Shown: positions 21,499 to 30,498, numbered from the stretch's first letter. The stretch is DNA of 64,000 bases from Gulosibacter molinativorax (GCF_003010915.2 NZ_CP028426.1:310001-374000), one strand, 5' to 3'. Notes: generated by a model from the letters alone, not told the origin. Made by a program: numbers and translations.

Positions 21499-21539
21499 AC
21501 TCTAGTTGCGAAGCCGACGTAGTTCAAACAGATATTCGA
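21499..21539 (-). promoter_or_regulatory. lexA promoter with overlapping SOS-like box
   Basis: Minus strand: -35 TTGAAC (21527-21522), 17-nt spacer, -10 TAGAGT (21504-21499). The 16-bp LexA-box-like sequence TCAAACAGATATTCGA (21524-21539, plus-strand reading) covers the -35; it deviates from the recA palindrome at two core positions. This fits LexA autorepression. Confidence 0.7.
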
Positions 21540-21570
21540 GCGTGTCGCCGATTGGTATTCGAAGAAAACC

Positions 21571-21641
21571 TTGCGGGGTCGAATCTTCGAAGCTAGGCTT
21601 AGAACAGAAGTTCGGATCATTTGTTTGAAACGTTGGTTCGA
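21571..21641 (+). promoter_or_regulatory. Promoter of the LysM gene with two SOS-like boxes
   Basis: -35 TTGCGG (21571-21576), 17-nt spacer, -10 TAGGCT (21594-21599). TAGAACAGAAGTTCGG (21600-21615) has the full GAAC-N4-GTTC LexA core and lies on the expected start site. TGAAACGTTGGTTCGA (21626-21641) is a second, weaker box. A further palindrome TCGAATCTTCGA (21579-21590) sits between -35 and -10. Confidence 0.65.
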
Positions 21642-21717
21642 AGGCGGAGTTCGAACGCGGCAGACAAGCTCAGCTCGAACAAGTCGGCCACTACGGCCTC
21701 CCGAAGGGGGAAACACC

Positions 21718-22080
21718 ATGACTGCGATCACACTCAACAGCACGAAGCGTTCGGCGGCCGGCCGGGCGGGTCTCACGCTTACGTTGCGTGGGCGTCGCGT
21801 CCTCGCCGCGCTCCTGCTCGCGCCGGTGGCGCTTGGCGTCGGCATCGGTGTGGCACAGATCCCCGCGGCCTTCGCCGACGACGAAGCGTCGGCCTCGGGT
21901 GGGGTGTACGAGCAGTTCGAGACGCACACCGTGCTCGCGGGCGAGTCGCTGTGGGACATCGCGGCGGGCATCGCTGGCAACCAGGACGTCCGCGATGTCG
22001 TTGTGGAGATCCAGCGGCTCAACGGCCTGTCGGGTTCGTCGCTCCAGGCCGGTCAGCAGCTGGCGCTCCCGAACCTCTAG
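21718..22080 (+). CDS. Small LysM-domain membrane protein, probable SOS cell-division inhibitor
   Basis: A 120-residue protein: basic N terminus, one membrane segment at about 28-50 (VLAALLLAPVALGVGIGVA), a short Ala-rich linker, then a single LysM domain at about 68-118 (THTVLAGESLWDIAAGIAG...LQAGQQLALP) predicted to lie outside and bind peptidoglycan. Genes of this design divergent from lexA include mycobacterial Rv2719c/ChiZ and corynebacterial DivS, both SOS-induced and slowing division. The orthology is by position and architecture. The ATG at 21718 follows GAAGGGGGAA. The promoter carries SOS-like boxes. Confidence 0.82.
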   Translation: MTAITLNSTKRSAAGRAGLTLTLRGRRVLAALLLAPVALGVGIGVAQIPAAFADDEASASGGVYEQFETHTVLAGESLWDIAAGIAGNQDVRDVVVEIQRLNGLSGSSLQAGQQLALPNL

Positions 22081-22182
22081 TCGCAGCCTCGCACCGAGTC
22101 GGTTCATGCGGTGGGGCGAGTTCGTTCGCGCAAGGGTTAATCCGTGGCGGTGCAAGGCCGCTCGTGGGGGAGGAAGGCTGTC

Positions 22183-22188
22183 TAAGAT
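22183..22188 (+). promoter_or_regulatory. -10 box of hisC (leaderless)
   Basis: TAAGAT ends 6 nt before the GTG start at 22195. Confidence 0.5.
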
Positions 22189-22194
22189 AGAGCG

Positions 22195-23307
22195 GTGACT
22201 TCCCTAGATGAGCTTCCGATTCGTGATGACCTTCGCGGACTCTCCCCGTACGGGGCGCCGCAAGAGCAGGTTCGAGTTTCGATCAACGTAAACGAGAACC
22301 CCTATCCGGTCCCCGAAGAGGTCGCGACGCATGTGATCCAGCAGATCGCACTCGCGCTGCCGGGCCTGAACCGGTACCCGGACCGCGAGTTCGTCGAGCT
22401 GCGCGAAAAGCTTGCCAACTATCTCGGGCACGGCATCACCGCAGACCAGGTGTGGGCCGCCAACGGCTCCAACGAGGTGCTGCAGCAGCTGCTGCAGGTT
22501 TTCGCAGGGCCTGGCCGCTCCGTCATGAGCTTCGGCCCGACCTATTCGATGTACCCACTTCTCACGCAAGGAGTGGGAAGCACCTACTTCATGGCCGAGC
22601 GTGACGCCGACTTCGAACTCTCGCCCGAGACCGCTCGCCGCGCCATCGAGGAACACCAGCCCGATGTGCTCATCCTCTGCAGCCCGAACAACCCGACAGG
22701 AACTGCACTCTCGCTCGAGACCATCGAGGCCGCATACGACGCGACCGAGGGCATCCTGATCGTCGATGAGGCGTACACCGAGTTCCGGCCGGACGGCATG
22801 CCGTCGGCGCTCGAGCTCCTTCCGGGCCGTCCACGGCTCGTCGTGTCGCGGACGATGTCCAAGGCCTTTGCCTACGCCGGCGCGCGGCTCGGCTACTTCG
22901 CGGCCGACCCGGTCATCACGGATGCGGTTCGTCTGGTCCGGCTGCCGTATCACCTCTCGGCCATCACGCAGGCCGCGGCGTGCGGCGCGCTCGACTACAG
23001 CGACGTCATGCTCTCGCAGGTCGATCTCATCCGCACCCAGCGAGACCGTCTCGTCACCGAAATCGCGGCACTCGGCTACCGCGTGTACCCGTCGGCGTCG
23101 AACTTCGTGCTCTTCGGCGGCGTCGCGAACCCGCACGAGATGTTCGAAGAGTTCTATCGCCGCAGCATCCTCATCCGCGATATCGGCATTCCCGGTTGCC
23201 TGCGCGTGACGGCCGGCACCGAAGAAGAGACCACCCTATTCCTTGACGCGCTCGCCGAGATCACTCTGGCGCGCCCCGAACTGCAAGCCCAGGAGGCAGC
23301 ACGATGA
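22195..23307 (+). CDS. hisC: Histidinol-phosphate aminotransferase
   Basis: PLP-dependent class I/II aminotransferase making L-histidinol phosphate from imidazole-acetol phosphate. 370 aa with [12 protein letters not shown] at the N terminus, the cofactor-contact segment [20 protein letters not shown], and the PLP-lysine motif [17 protein letters not shown]. Start GTG at 22195 is leaderless. It overlaps hisB by 4 nt (ATGA). hisD is not in the window. Some actinobacterial HisC enzymes also accept phenylalanine/tyrosine precursors. Confidence 0.94.
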   Translation: MTSLDELPIRDDLRGLSPYGAPQEQVRVSINVNENPYPVPEEVATHVIQQIALALPGLNRYPDREFVELREKLANYLGHGITADQVWAANGSNEVLQQLLQVFAGPGRSVMSFGPTYSMYPLLTQGVGSTYFMAERDADFELSPETARRAIEEHQPDVLILCSPNNPTGTALSLETIEAAYDATEGILIVDEAYTEFRPDGMPSALELLPGRPRLVVSRTMSKAFAYAGARLGYFAADPVITDAVRLVRLPYHLSAITQAAACGALDYSDVMLSQVDLIRTQRDRLVTEIAALGYRVYPSASNFVLFGGVANPHEMFEEFYRRSILIRDIGIPGCLRVTAGTEEETTLFLDALAEITLARPELQAQEAAR

Positions 23308-23909
23308 CCGCGGCACGTATCGCCACGAAGACTCGCAAGACGAGCGAATCCACCGTCGAGGTGACCGTCAACCTTGACGGCACAGGCAAGTCCGACATCA
23401 GCACCTCGGTGCCGTTCTACGACCACATGCTCACCGCGTTCGCGAAGCACTCGCTCACCGACCTCACGGTGCGCTCAACCGGCGACGTCGAGATCGATGA
23501 ACACCACACGATCGAGGACACCGCCATCGTGCTCGGCGAGGCGATTCGCGAGGCCCTCGGCGACAAGCGCGGCATCGGTCGCTACGGCGATGCACTCGTG
23601 CCGCTCGACGAGGCACTCGCGCAGTGTGTCGTCGACGTCTCCGGCCGCCCGTACCTCGTGCATTCGGGGGAGCCGGAGGGCTTTGAGCTACACCGGATTG
23701 GTGGGCACTTCACCGGTTCGATGGTCCGCCACGTCTTTGAGGCGATCACGTTCCACGCCGGGCTGACTGTACACCTGCGCGTGCTCGAGGGCCGCGACCC
23801 GCACCACATCGCCGAGGCCGAGTTCAAGGCGTTCGCCCGCGCTTTCCGCGCCGCGAAGCGACTCGACCCCGAGGTCGATGGCGTGCCGTCCACGAAGGGT
23901 GCCCTGTGA
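23304..23909 (+). CDS. hisB: Imidazoleglycerol-phosphate dehydratase
   Basis: Dehydrates imidazole glycerol phosphate to imidazole acetol phosphate, the HisC substrate. 201 aa, monofunctional (no fused phosphatase). Metal-binding histidines are in [31 protein letters not shown] and [33 protein letters not shown]. Both ends overlap neighbours by 4 nt (ATGA, GTGA), so hisC-hisB-hisH are translationally coupled. Confidence 0.97.
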   Translation: MTAARIATKTRKTSESTVEVTVNLDGTGKSDISTSVPFYDHMLTAFAKHSLTDLTVRSTGDVEIDEHHTIEDTAIVLGEAIREALGDKRGIGRYGDALVPLDEALAQCVVDVSGRPYLVHSGEPEGFELHRIGGHFTGSMVRHVFEAITFHAGLTVHLRVLEGRDPHHIAEAEFKAFARAFRAAKRLDPEVDGVPSTKGAL

Positions 23910-24646
23910 GCCGTCCGAATGTCGTCGTTTTCGACTACGGGTTTGGCAACGTCCACTCCGCGGCGAAGGCCCTGGAATACGCCGGTGCCAACGTCACACT
24001 GACGAAGGACTCTGAGACCTCGCTCGCGGCTGACGGCCTACTCGTTCCTGGCGTTGGCAGCTTCGCGGGCGTCATGGAGGGGCTCAGGGAAGCCCAGGGA
24101 CCGCGCATCATCGACCAGCGACTCGCGGGTGGTCGCCCCGTCATGGGCATCTGCGTCGGCATGCAGGTGATGTTCGAGCGGGGACTCGAGGGCACCGATC
24201 CCGAGGCGTCGCCCGTCGTGGTGCATACCGAGGAGACCCGGCGCGTCCACGCGCCCAACGCCGACGCGTTCTGGTGGGACGAGGAAACGACGGTCGAGGT
24301 GCCGGGTACCGAGGGTCTCGACCAATGGCCCGGTGTCGTGCACGAGCTGCGCGCCGAACGCCTGCCGCACATGGGCTGGAACAAGATCGAGGCGGCGGAG
24401 GGCTCGAAGCTCTTCCAGGGGATCGAGGACGAGCGCTTCTATTTCGTGCACTCGTTTGCCGCGACCGAGCTGGTGCTCGACGAGACCATCCCGCACGCGA
24501 TTCCGATCAAGCTGACCTATTCGACGTACGGCGAGCGATTCCTCGCGGCGGTCGAGAACGGCCCGCTTACTGCGACCCAGTTCCACCCCGAGAAATCTGG
24601 CAGTGCGGGCATCCAGCTGCTCCGCAACTGGCTCGGGACGCTTTGA
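23906..24646 (+). CDS. hisH: Imidazole glycerol phosphate synthase, glutaminase subunit
   Basis: Glutamine amidotransferase supplying ammonia to HisF. Class I amidotransferase triad: nucleophile C83 in GICVGMQ, H227 and E229 in QFHPEKSG. 246 aa is longer than the usual 200-210, owing to an insertion near residues 110-145 ([24 protein letters not shown]). Start GTG overlaps the hisB stop. HisF is not encoded nearby in the window. Confidence 0.95.
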   Translation: MSRPNVVVFDYGFGNVHSAAKALEYAGANVTLTKDSETSLAADGLLVPGVGSFAGVMEGLREAQGPRIIDQRLAGGRPVMGICVGMQVMFERGLEGTDPEASPVVVHTEETRRVHAPNADAFWWDEETTVEVPGTEGLDQWPGVVHELRAERLPHMGWNKIEAAEGSKLFQGIEDERFYFVHSFAATELVLDETIPHAIPIKLTYSTYGERFLAAVENGPLTATQFHPEKSGSAGIQLLRNWLGTL

Positions 24647-24650
24647 CCCT

Positions 24651-24684
24651 CGCTGACCGCCCTATTACGCTAGGGCGGTCAGCG
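24651..24684 (+). terminator. Perfect 14-bp hairpin between hisH and priA
   Basis: 24651-24664 pairs perfectly with 24671-24684 around a 6-nt loop. The T-run (24700-24705) lies 15 nt beyond, so this may be a Rho-independent terminator with a displaced tract or a processing/stability hairpin between cotranscribed genes. Confidence 0.55.
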
Positions 24685-24721
24685 CACTCGCTGCCGCAAT
24701 TTTTTCAAGCAAGGAATGTCC

Positions 24722-25471
24722 GTGAGTGAATTTAATGACTCGCCAACGTTGACCCTCTTCCCCGCGATCGATGTCGCGAACGGTCAGGCGGTTCGTCTCG
24801 TCCAGGGTGAGGCCGATTCGGCCACCTCCTACGGTGACCCGGTGGATGCCGCGGCCCAGTGGGTCGAGCAGGGCGCCGAATGGATTCACCTCGTTGACCT
24901 CGACGCGGCGTTTGGGCGCGGAAACAATCGCGCGGTCATCCGCCGCCTCGTCGAGGCATACGGTGAGGCCGTCCTCGTTGAGCTCTCCGGCGGTATTCGC
25001 GACGACGAGTCGCTCGAAGACGCGGTCGAGATGGGCGTCAAGCGCGTTAACCTCGGCACCGCGGCGCTCGAGAACCCCGAGTGGGCCGCCAGCGTGATCA
25101 ACACCTACGGCGACCTCATCGCCGTCGGACTCGACGTGCGTGGCACGACGCTCGCAGCTCGCGGCTGGACGAAAGAGGGAGGCGACCTCTGGGATGTCCT
25201 CGAGCGCCTCGAGCAGGCCGACTGCACGCGCTACGTCGTGACCGACGTCACCAAAGACGGCACGCTCAAGGGCCCGAACCTCGACCTCCTGCGCAGCATT
25301 ACCGACCGTACCGACCGACCCGTCATCGCCTCCGGTGGCATCTCGAGCCTCGACGACATCGCCGCGCTGCGCGAACTCGTGCCGCTCGGCGTCGAGGGCG
25401 CCATCATCGGCAAGGCCCTGTATTCGGGTGCCTTCACGCTCCGCGAAGCACTCGACGTAGCTGGTCACTAG
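24722..25471 (+). CDS. priA: Phosphoribosyl isomerase A (HisA/PriA)
   Basis: TIM-barrel isomerase for ProFAR in histidine synthesis; in actinobacteria lacking trpF the same enzyme also isomerises phosphoribosyl anthranilate. Core motifs: [14 protein letters not shown], the phosphate loops, [19 protein letters not shown] and [12 protein letters not shown]. Start: GTG at 24722 lies 6 nt after AAGGA (24711-24715); the ATG at 24716 directly abuts that site and is less likely. About 249 aa. Confidence 0.94.
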   Translation: MSEFNDSPTLTLFPAIDVANGQAVRLVQGEADSATSYGDPVDAAAQWVEQGAEWIHLVDLDAAFGRGNNRAVIRRLVEAYGEAVLVELSGGIRDDESLEDAVEMGVKRVNLGTAALENPEWAASVINTYGDLIAVGLDVRGTTLAARGWTKEGGDLWDVLERLEQADCTRYVVTDVTKDGTLKGPNLDLLRSITDRTDRPVIASGGISSLDDIAALRELVPLGVEGAIIGKALYSGAFTLREALDVAGH

Positions 25472-25474
25472 CTC

Positions 25475-26329
25475 GTGGTCGAGATTCCTCCGCACCTCCA
25501 CGGCGGCCTGTCCGACTCGGCCGGGCAGCCGTGGGAGGGCCGCACCTTCAGCGACAACCCGTGGCAGAATGACGACGGCACGGCGCCGAAAGAACTTGGG
25601 GAGGCGCTCGAAAATTTTCGCGCTGGCAGCGGAACCCCGGTCGAGGTCGTGGATGCGCTCCGCGAGACCCGGCTGCTCGTCCCGCTCGTCGCCGAACTCG
25701 GTGACGAGGGCGAGAACGACCAGGGCGTGAAGGTCGACAAGTCGGCCGAGCTCTCGATCGTGACGGTCAAGGCACCGGATGGTCGCGGCGTCGTTCCCGT
25801 GTTCTCCTCGGTGGAGGCAATGAAGCGCTGGGACGAGACCGCCAGGCCGATTCCGGTCGATTCGCGTCGAGCTGCCCTCGCCGCCGTCGAAGAGCGAAAC
25901 GACCTGCTCATCCTCGACCCGGGGAGCCCAGACACCGAGTTTGTCGTGCGTCGGCCCGCGGTCTGGGCCATCTCGCAGGCCACCGGGTACGAGCTCCCGT
26001 GGCGCGACCCGCGCGTGCTCGAACACGCTCAGGGGCTGCTTGCGGCCGAGCCTCGGCTGCTCGGTATCGACCTCGTCCCGGGGGATCCGGGCGCGCGATT
26101 CGCAGGGCCCGAGCTCGTGATTGCGCTGCACATTTCGGCGGACCTCGATGAGTCGCAGCAGCAGTCGGTCCTGCAGACCGTCCAGGCGTCCCTCGCCGGA
26201 AATACCGACCTTGTCGAGCGCGTTGATTCCCTCGCGCTGCGCGTCGACCGCGTCGAATCCTCGGCTGGAGCCGGTGCAGAGCAAACCCGGCGGAAAACCC
26301 GATTGTTCCGCCGCCGCCGCGCTCGGTAG
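25475..26329 (+). CDS. SseB family protein
   Basis: A 284-residue soluble protein. The middle (about 45-150) matches the SseB N-terminal pattern RLLVPLVAELGD...VTVKAPDGRGVVPVFSSVEAMKRWDETARPIPV. The C-terminal half has the second SseB-like module with a charged tail (KTRLFRRRRAR). Function is unknown in actinobacteria, where the gene is usually found between priA and infC as here. GTG start 3 nt after the priA stop. Confidence 0.8.
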   Translation: MVEIPPHLHGGLSDSAGQPWEGRTFSDNPWQNDDGTAPKELGEALENFRAGSGTPVEVVDALRETRLLVPLVAELGDEGENDQGVKVDKSAELSIVTVKAPDGRGVVPVFSSVEAMKRWDETARPIPVDSRRAALAAVEERNDLLILDPGSPDTEFVVRRPAVWAISQATGYELPWRDPRVLEHAQGLLAAEPRLLGIDLVPGDPGARFAGPELVIALHISADLDESQQQSVLQTVQASLAGNTDLVERVDSLALRVDRVESSAGAGAEQTRRKTRLFRRRRAR

Positions 26330-26332
26330 TCT
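26327..26332 (+). promoter_or_regulatory. -10 box of the P-type ATPase gene (leaderless)
   Basis: TAGTCT overlaps the SseB stop codon and ends 6 nt before the ATG at 26339. Confidence 0.4.
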
Positions 26333-26338
26333 CTCGGA

Positions 26339-28798
26339 ATGACATCAGAACGACCGGTTCGACTACCCGTCGAAAACACCGACGTTGAACCGGGTCAGGT
26401 TGAAAAGTTCGGCCTCTCTGCTCGCGAAGTCGAGCGGGCTCGCGAGCAGCACGGGCGCAACATCATCCCGAACGATTCGAGCCGCTCGATGTGGGCGATC
26501 CTGCGCGCGAACGTCTTCACGCTCTTCAACGGCATCGTGGTGGCCTGTTTTGCGCTGCTCGCGGTGATGGGCCGCTGGCAGGATGCGATTTTCGGGTTCT
26601 CGGCGGTCGCCAACTCGATCATCGGGGTCTGGCAGGAGTATTCCGCGAAGCGGGAGCTCGACAATCTCCGCGTTCTTCACGCGCCCCACGCTCGCGTCTA
26701 CCGCGACGGCGAGCTCATCGAGACCCGTCGCGAGGACCTCGTGGTGGGGGACCTCATCAGCCTGAAGGCGGGCGACCAGGTTCCGGCGGATGCTCGGGTC
26801 GCGACCTCAGCGGGGCTCCAGCTTGACGAGTCGCTTTTGACGGGCGAGGAGGATGCGGTCGACAAGTCGGTCGGCGATGAGCTGCTCTCGGGAGCGAGCG
26901 TGGTCGCGGGCTCCGGGACCGCGACCCTTGAGCGCGTCGGCGCGGATTCCTTCGCAGCGAAGCTGACGGCCGAGGCCAAGCGCTTTTCGCTCGTCAACTC
27001 CGAGATTCGCAACGGCCTCAATCGCGTCTTGCGCATCGTCGCGTTCGCGCTGCTGCCGGTCATGCTCATCGTGGTCAACGGCCAAATGCAGGCGTTCGGC
27101 GGCTGGGAGCAGGCCATCGCGTCGGGCCAGTGGAAGGATGCAGCGGTCGGGGCCGTCGCCGCGGCGATCGCCATGGTGCCGCTCGGGCTCCTGCTCATGA
27201 CCTCCGTGGCGTTCGCGGCGGGTGCGCTCAAGCTCGGCAAACGCAACGTGCTCGTCCAGGAGCTGCACGCGGTCGAGGGGCTCGCGCGCGTCGACATGCT
27301 GTGCTTCGATAAGACCGGCACGCTCACCGAGGGCGGGGTCACGTACGACGAGACCCATCTCGGGCCCGAGCCGCAGGCAGGCTGGGAGCGAGCCCTCGCA
27401 TCCATCGCGGCCTCGGAGGGAGCGAACGAGACCGCCGTGAGCTTCGGCTCCGCGTATCCCGCGTCGCTCGCCTCGGGAATTTCTCGCGAGATCGCCTTCA
27501 CCTCGCAGCGGAAGTGGTCGGCCTTTTCGTTCGTGGATGGTGCGCCCGGTACCTGGGTGCTCGGCGGCCCGGACGTGATCCTGCAGCAGGGAATCGACGA
27601 CGAGCTGCTCGAGGCGGTCGAGCGGCACGCGAATCGCGGGCTGCGCGTGCTCGCGCTGTGCCACGCGCAGGGCGAGCTCACCGAGGAGCAGGTCAAGGCG
27701 GAAGCGCTCCCGGCTGAGCGTCGCGGCGTCGTGATTCTCACGCTCCGCGAGCGGCTCCGCTCGGATGCGCCCCAGACGGTTCGCTACTTTCGGGAAGAGG
27801 GCGTCGATCTCCGCATCATCTCGGGTGACGACCCACGAACCGTCACGGCGGTGGCGCGCGAGGTAGAGCTCATCGGCGCATACGAGCACGGCGTGGATGC
27901 GCGAACCCTCCCGACTGACCGCGAGGAACTCGCCGAAATGGTCGAACGGCATCGCGTCTTTGGCCGGGTGAGCCCGTCGCAGAAGCGCGACATGGTGCAG
28001 GCGCTGCAGTCGCGCGGACACGTCGTCGCGATGACCGGCGACGGAGTGAACGACGTCCTCGCGCTCAAGGAGGCCGACCTCGGGATCGCGATGGGGCACG
28101 GATCGGCCGCATCTCGCGCAGTCTCCCGCATCACGCTGCTCGACAATCAGTTCCAGGCGCTGCCCGACGTCGTCCTCGAGGGGCGCAAGGCGATCGCGAA
28201 CGTCGAGCGGCTCTCGATGCTGTATCTCTCCAAGACGGCATGGGCAATCCTGATCGCCGTTATCTTCGGCCTGTTTCTGTGGGCTTATCCGTTCGAGCCG
28301 CGCCAGATGTCCTTCCTCGACGGCATTTCGATCGGCCTGCCGGCCTTCGTGCTCGCGCTGCTGCCAAATACCCGCCGCTACCTGTCTGGATTCTTCCGGC
28401 GAGCAGTGTCGTTCGCGCTGCCCGCGGGCATCACGATCACGATCGCCATCGTTGCGATCAGCATCGTGAGCCGAATGCACGAGCAGACGGTCGAGCAACA
28501 GCAGACCGCCGCATCCCTCGTGCTCGCGGTGCTGAGCCTCTGGATTCTTGGGCTCGTGTGTCGCCCGTTCCGGCCGGTCCTTGGGCTCGTGATGCTCGGC
28601 AGCGTGTCCGTCCTCATCCTCGCCCTCTTCTGGCCGGTGACCGTGTGGTTCTTCGGCTTCGCGTGGCCGGATGCGCCGGTCCTGTGGGCGGTCGGCATTC
28701 TGTGCGTGGTCGGTTGCCTCGTCCTCGAGGCGCACGGCCAACTGCGGATGCGCGCGTCGCGGCGCGAGCTCGCGCAGAGCGAGTCCATTCGGCCATAG
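26339..28798 (+). CDS. CtpE-like cation-transporting P-type ATPase
   Basis: An ATP-driven cation pump of 819 aa. Phosphorylation loop CFDKTGTLTEG with D324, actuator motif TGE (LLTGEED), hinge MTGDGVNDVLALKEADLGIAMG, and about ten membrane segments with a C-terminal group of six. Blocks such as RANVFTLFNGIVV and VQELHAVEGLARVDMLCFDK resemble mycobacterial CtpE, a calcium uptake pump. The heavy-metal CPC motif and N-terminal CxxC domains are absent. The ion is inferred from family only. Confidence 0.88.
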   Translation: MTSERPVRLPVENTDVEPGQVEKFGLSAREVERAREQHGRNIIPNDSSRSMWAILRANVFTLFNGIVVACFALLAVMGRWQDAIFGFSAVANSIIGVWQEYSAKRELDNLRVLHAPHARVYRDGELIETRREDLVVGDLISLKAGDQVPADARVATSAGLQLDESLLTGEEDAVDKSVGDELLSGASVVAGSGTATLERVGADSFAAKLTAEAKRFSLVNSEIRNGLNRVLRIVAFALLPVMLIVVNGQMQAFGGWEQAIASGQWKDAAVGAVAAAIAMVPLGLLLMTSVAFAAGALKLGKRNVLVQELHAVEGLARVDMLCFDKTGTLTEGGVTYDETHLGPEPQAGWERALASIAASEGANETAVSFGSAYPASLASGISREIAFTSQRKWSAFSFVDGAPGTWVLGGPDVILQQGIDDELLEAVERHANRGLRVLALCHAQGELTEEQVKAEALPAERRGVVILTLRERLRSDAPQTVRYFREEGVDLRIISGDDPRTVTAVAREVELIGAYEHGVDARTLPTDREELAEMVERHRVFGRVSPSQKRDMVQALQSRGHVVAMTGDGVNDVLALKEADLGIAMGHGSAASRAVSRITLLDNQFQALPDVVLEGRKAIANVERLSMLYLSKTAWAILIAVIFGLFLWAYPFEPRQMSFLDGISIGLPAFVLALLPNTRRYLSGFFRRAVSFALPAGITITIAIVAISIVSRMHEQTVEQQQTAASLVLAVLSLWILGLVCRPFRPVLGLVMLGSVSVLILALFWPVTVWFFGFAWPDAPVLWAVGILCVVGCLVLEAHGQLRMRASRRELAQSESIRP

Positions 28799-28888
28799 GC
28801 CACGCCAACGGGGTGACGGCCGCTCGAGAAATCGCGTGCGACTTATACCTCGGCGGAAACCTGCGCAGGTGATAGCGCGCCGGAAAAC

Positions 28889-28924
28889 GATCGCGCCCAG
28901 ACCGTAAGAGGTCCGGGCGCGATT
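28889..28924. terminator. Bidirectional terminator between P-type ATPase and DUF1844 gene
   Basis: GATCGCGCCC (28889-28898) pairs with 28915-28924, and inner AGACC pairs with GGTC around GTAAGA. The genes on each side converge on it. Confidence 0.55.
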
Positions 28925-28951
28925 GCGTTCGGCGGTGACTAGGTGCCGCGA

Positions 28952-29350
28952 CTAGAAGACGGGGCCGGTGAGGTCCTCGCCCGGGCCCTTGCCGACGGGG
29001 TCGGGCACGGCCGATGCCTCGCGGAACGCGAGCTGCAGCGACCGGAGGCCGTCCCGCAGCGGACGCGCGTGGTGGTCGCCGAGGTAGGGGAGCGAGGCGG
29101 TGATGAGGCCAGCGAGTGCCGAGATGAGCTTGCGGGCCTCGTCAAGGTCGAGGGTTTCGTCGCCCTCTTCGCCAAGCCCCAGGTTGACGGCGGATGCGCT
29201 CATGAGGTGGACTGCGAGGGTCGTAATGAGCTCGACGGCCGGGACCTCGGCAATGTCGCGCAACTGTTCATCCAACTGGTCAGACATGAATGCGTACTTC
29301 GGTGCGGCGTCCACGGGCTGGTCCTCGGGATGCGTGTGCGAGTCGGTCAA
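28952..29350 (-). CDS. DUF1844 domain-containing protein
   Basis: A 132-residue acidic protein with the DUF1844 core DIAEVPAVELITTLAVHLMSASAVNLGL and ARKLISALAGLITA. Function unknown; the gene is commonly divergent from infC in actinobacteria. The open frame extends to 29452, but the TTG at 29350 has GAAAGGA correctly placed and begins the conserved region, so I use it. Confidence 0.8.
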   Translation of the reverse strand: MTDSHTHPEDQPVDAAPKYAFMSDQLDEQLRDIAEVPAVELITTLAVHLMSASAVNLGLGEEGDETLDLDEARKLISALAGLITASLPYLGDHHARPLRDGLRSLQLAFREASAVPDPVGKGPGEDLTGPVF

Positions 29351-29607
29351 GGGGTTCCTTTCGGGTGAAACTCTGATAAGCTGGGCGCTGGAGTTTGCGA
29401 TGCAGGCTCCGAATGACAAAGAGGATTCGTCCCACCCGCGCTTACCGCTCAAGGTTACCGGGTCTACCGCCAGATTATTTTCGGTCTGGCAGCCGTGTGT
29501 GTTGACGTCGGTATTTGACGGTCAGCGCCGGTGAGGTGAGTTCTTTTGTCCACCCCGGTGACACGTTCACAGCCGTGAACGGACACACATGAGCAAAGGA
29601 GTCATCC
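29351..29607 (+). promoter_or_regulatory. infC leader / divergent promoter region
   Basis: This 257-nt gap holds the DUF1844 ribosome-binding site on the minus strand and a 6-bp hairpin GCCAGA/TCTGGC (29469-29474 / 29485-29490). The infC Shine-Dalgarno AAAGGAGT is at 29595-29602. An out-of-frame ATG at 29589 opens a short ORF overlapping the infC start. I could not place a convincing -35/-10 pair. Confidence 0.4.
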
Positions 29608-30240
29608 ATCAGCGAACCCCGCACCAACGACCGCATCCGCGCACGCGAAGTCCGACTTGTCGGGCCGAGTGGTGAGCAGGTCGGTGTCGTCAAAATCGAT
29701 ATGGCACTGCGCCTTGCGCAGGAGGCCGAGCTCGATCTCGTCGAGGTTTCCCCGAACAGCAATCCTCCCGTTGCCAAGATCATGGATTACGGCAAATTCA
29801 AGTACGAGGCTGCGCAGAAGGCGAAGGAAGCTCGTCGCAACCAGGCAAACACTGCCCTCAAAGAGGTGCGCTTCCGTCTGAAGATTGACGAACACGACTA
29901 CGAGACCAAGCTCAAGCGAGCTGTTGGCTTTCTCGAGTCGGGTGACAAGGTGAAGGCAATCATCCAGTTCCGTGGCCGCGAGCAGTCGCGTCCAGAGATG
30001 GGTGCCAAGCTCCTGCAGAAGTTCGCTGAGGATGTTGCCGAGTACGGCCACGCCGAGAACCGCCCAAAGCTTGACGGTCGCAACATGGTGATGATCGTCG
30101 CCCCGGAGAAGAACAAGGCCGAGGCGAAGGCGCAGCAGAACGCGCGACGTAACGAGCAAAAGCAAGCGGCACGTGCCGCAAAGCATTCCGCACCAGATAA
30201 CACTGATGCGGCCGAAACAGAAGAAACCAAGGAGAACTGA
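29608..30240 (+). CDS. infC: Translation initiation factor IF-3, AUC start codon
   Basis: IF3 binds the 30S subunit, prevents premature 50S joining and rejects non-canonical start codons. The conserved N terminus [25 protein letters not shown] lies upstream of the first in-frame ATG (29701). The only fitting start is ATC at 29608, five bases after AAAGGAGT. An AUU/AUC start is the known basis of infC autoregulation. The C-terminal domain includes [20 protein letters not shown] and a charged Ala/Lys tail. 210 aa; overlaps rpmI by one base. Confidence 0.95.
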   Translation: MSEPRTNDRIRAREVRLVGPSGEQVGVVKIDMALRLAQEAELDLVEVSPNSNPPVAKIMDYGKFKYEAAQKAKEARRNQANTALKEVRFRLKIDEHDYETKLKRAVGFLESGDKVKAIIQFRGREQSRPEMGAKLLQKFAEDVAEYGHAENRPKLDGRNMVMIVAPEKNKAEAKAQQNARRNEQKQAARAAKHSAPDNTDAAETEETKEN

Positions 30241-30434
30241 TGCCGAAGCAGAAGACCCACTCGGGTGCCAAGAAGCGCTTCAAGATCACCGGTAGCGGCA
30301 AGATCCGCAAGCAGCAGGCCGGCATGCGCCACAACCTCGAGGTCAAGAGCGCTCGTCGCAAGGCTCGCCTCAACCAGGACCAGGTCCTCGCACCGCAGGA
30401 CGCCAAGGTAATCAAGAAGCTGCTCGGCAAGTAG
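30240..30434 (+). CDS. rpmI: 50S ribosomal protein L35
   Basis: 64 aa, very basic, starting [33 protein letters not shown], a standard bL35. The ATG shares its A with the infC TGA stop, and AAGGAG precedes it inside infC, so the two are translationally coupled. Confidence 0.98.
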   Translation: MPKQKTHSGAKKRFKITGSGKIRKQQAGMRHNLEVKSARRKARLNQDQVLAPQDAKVIKKLLGK

Positions 30435-30443
30435 CGTCAGCAC

Positions 30444-30467
30444 TTCGGCTCACGCCGAAACATTTTT
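30444..30467 (+). terminator. Terminator-like hairpin between rpmI and rplT
   Basis: TTCGGC (30444-30449) and GCCGAA (30454-30459) with loop TCAC, followed by ATTTTT. A second T-run (30477-30484) precedes the rplT ribosome-binding site. It could attenuate rplT relative to infC-rpmI. Confidence 0.45.
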
Positions 30468-30498
30468 AACCCGAGATTTTTTTTAGGAGAACACTGCA

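Noticed and set aside
26807..28741. 644-codon open frame on the minus strand opposite the P-type ATPase
   Set aside because: It is the mirror frame of a clear gene; rich in His/Arg/Asp with no motif or ribosome-binding site.
29589..29680. Short ORF starting ATG at 29589 as a separate gene
   Set aside because: It overlaps infC out of frame, uses the infC Shine-Dalgarno region as coding sequence and has no independent ribosome-binding site.
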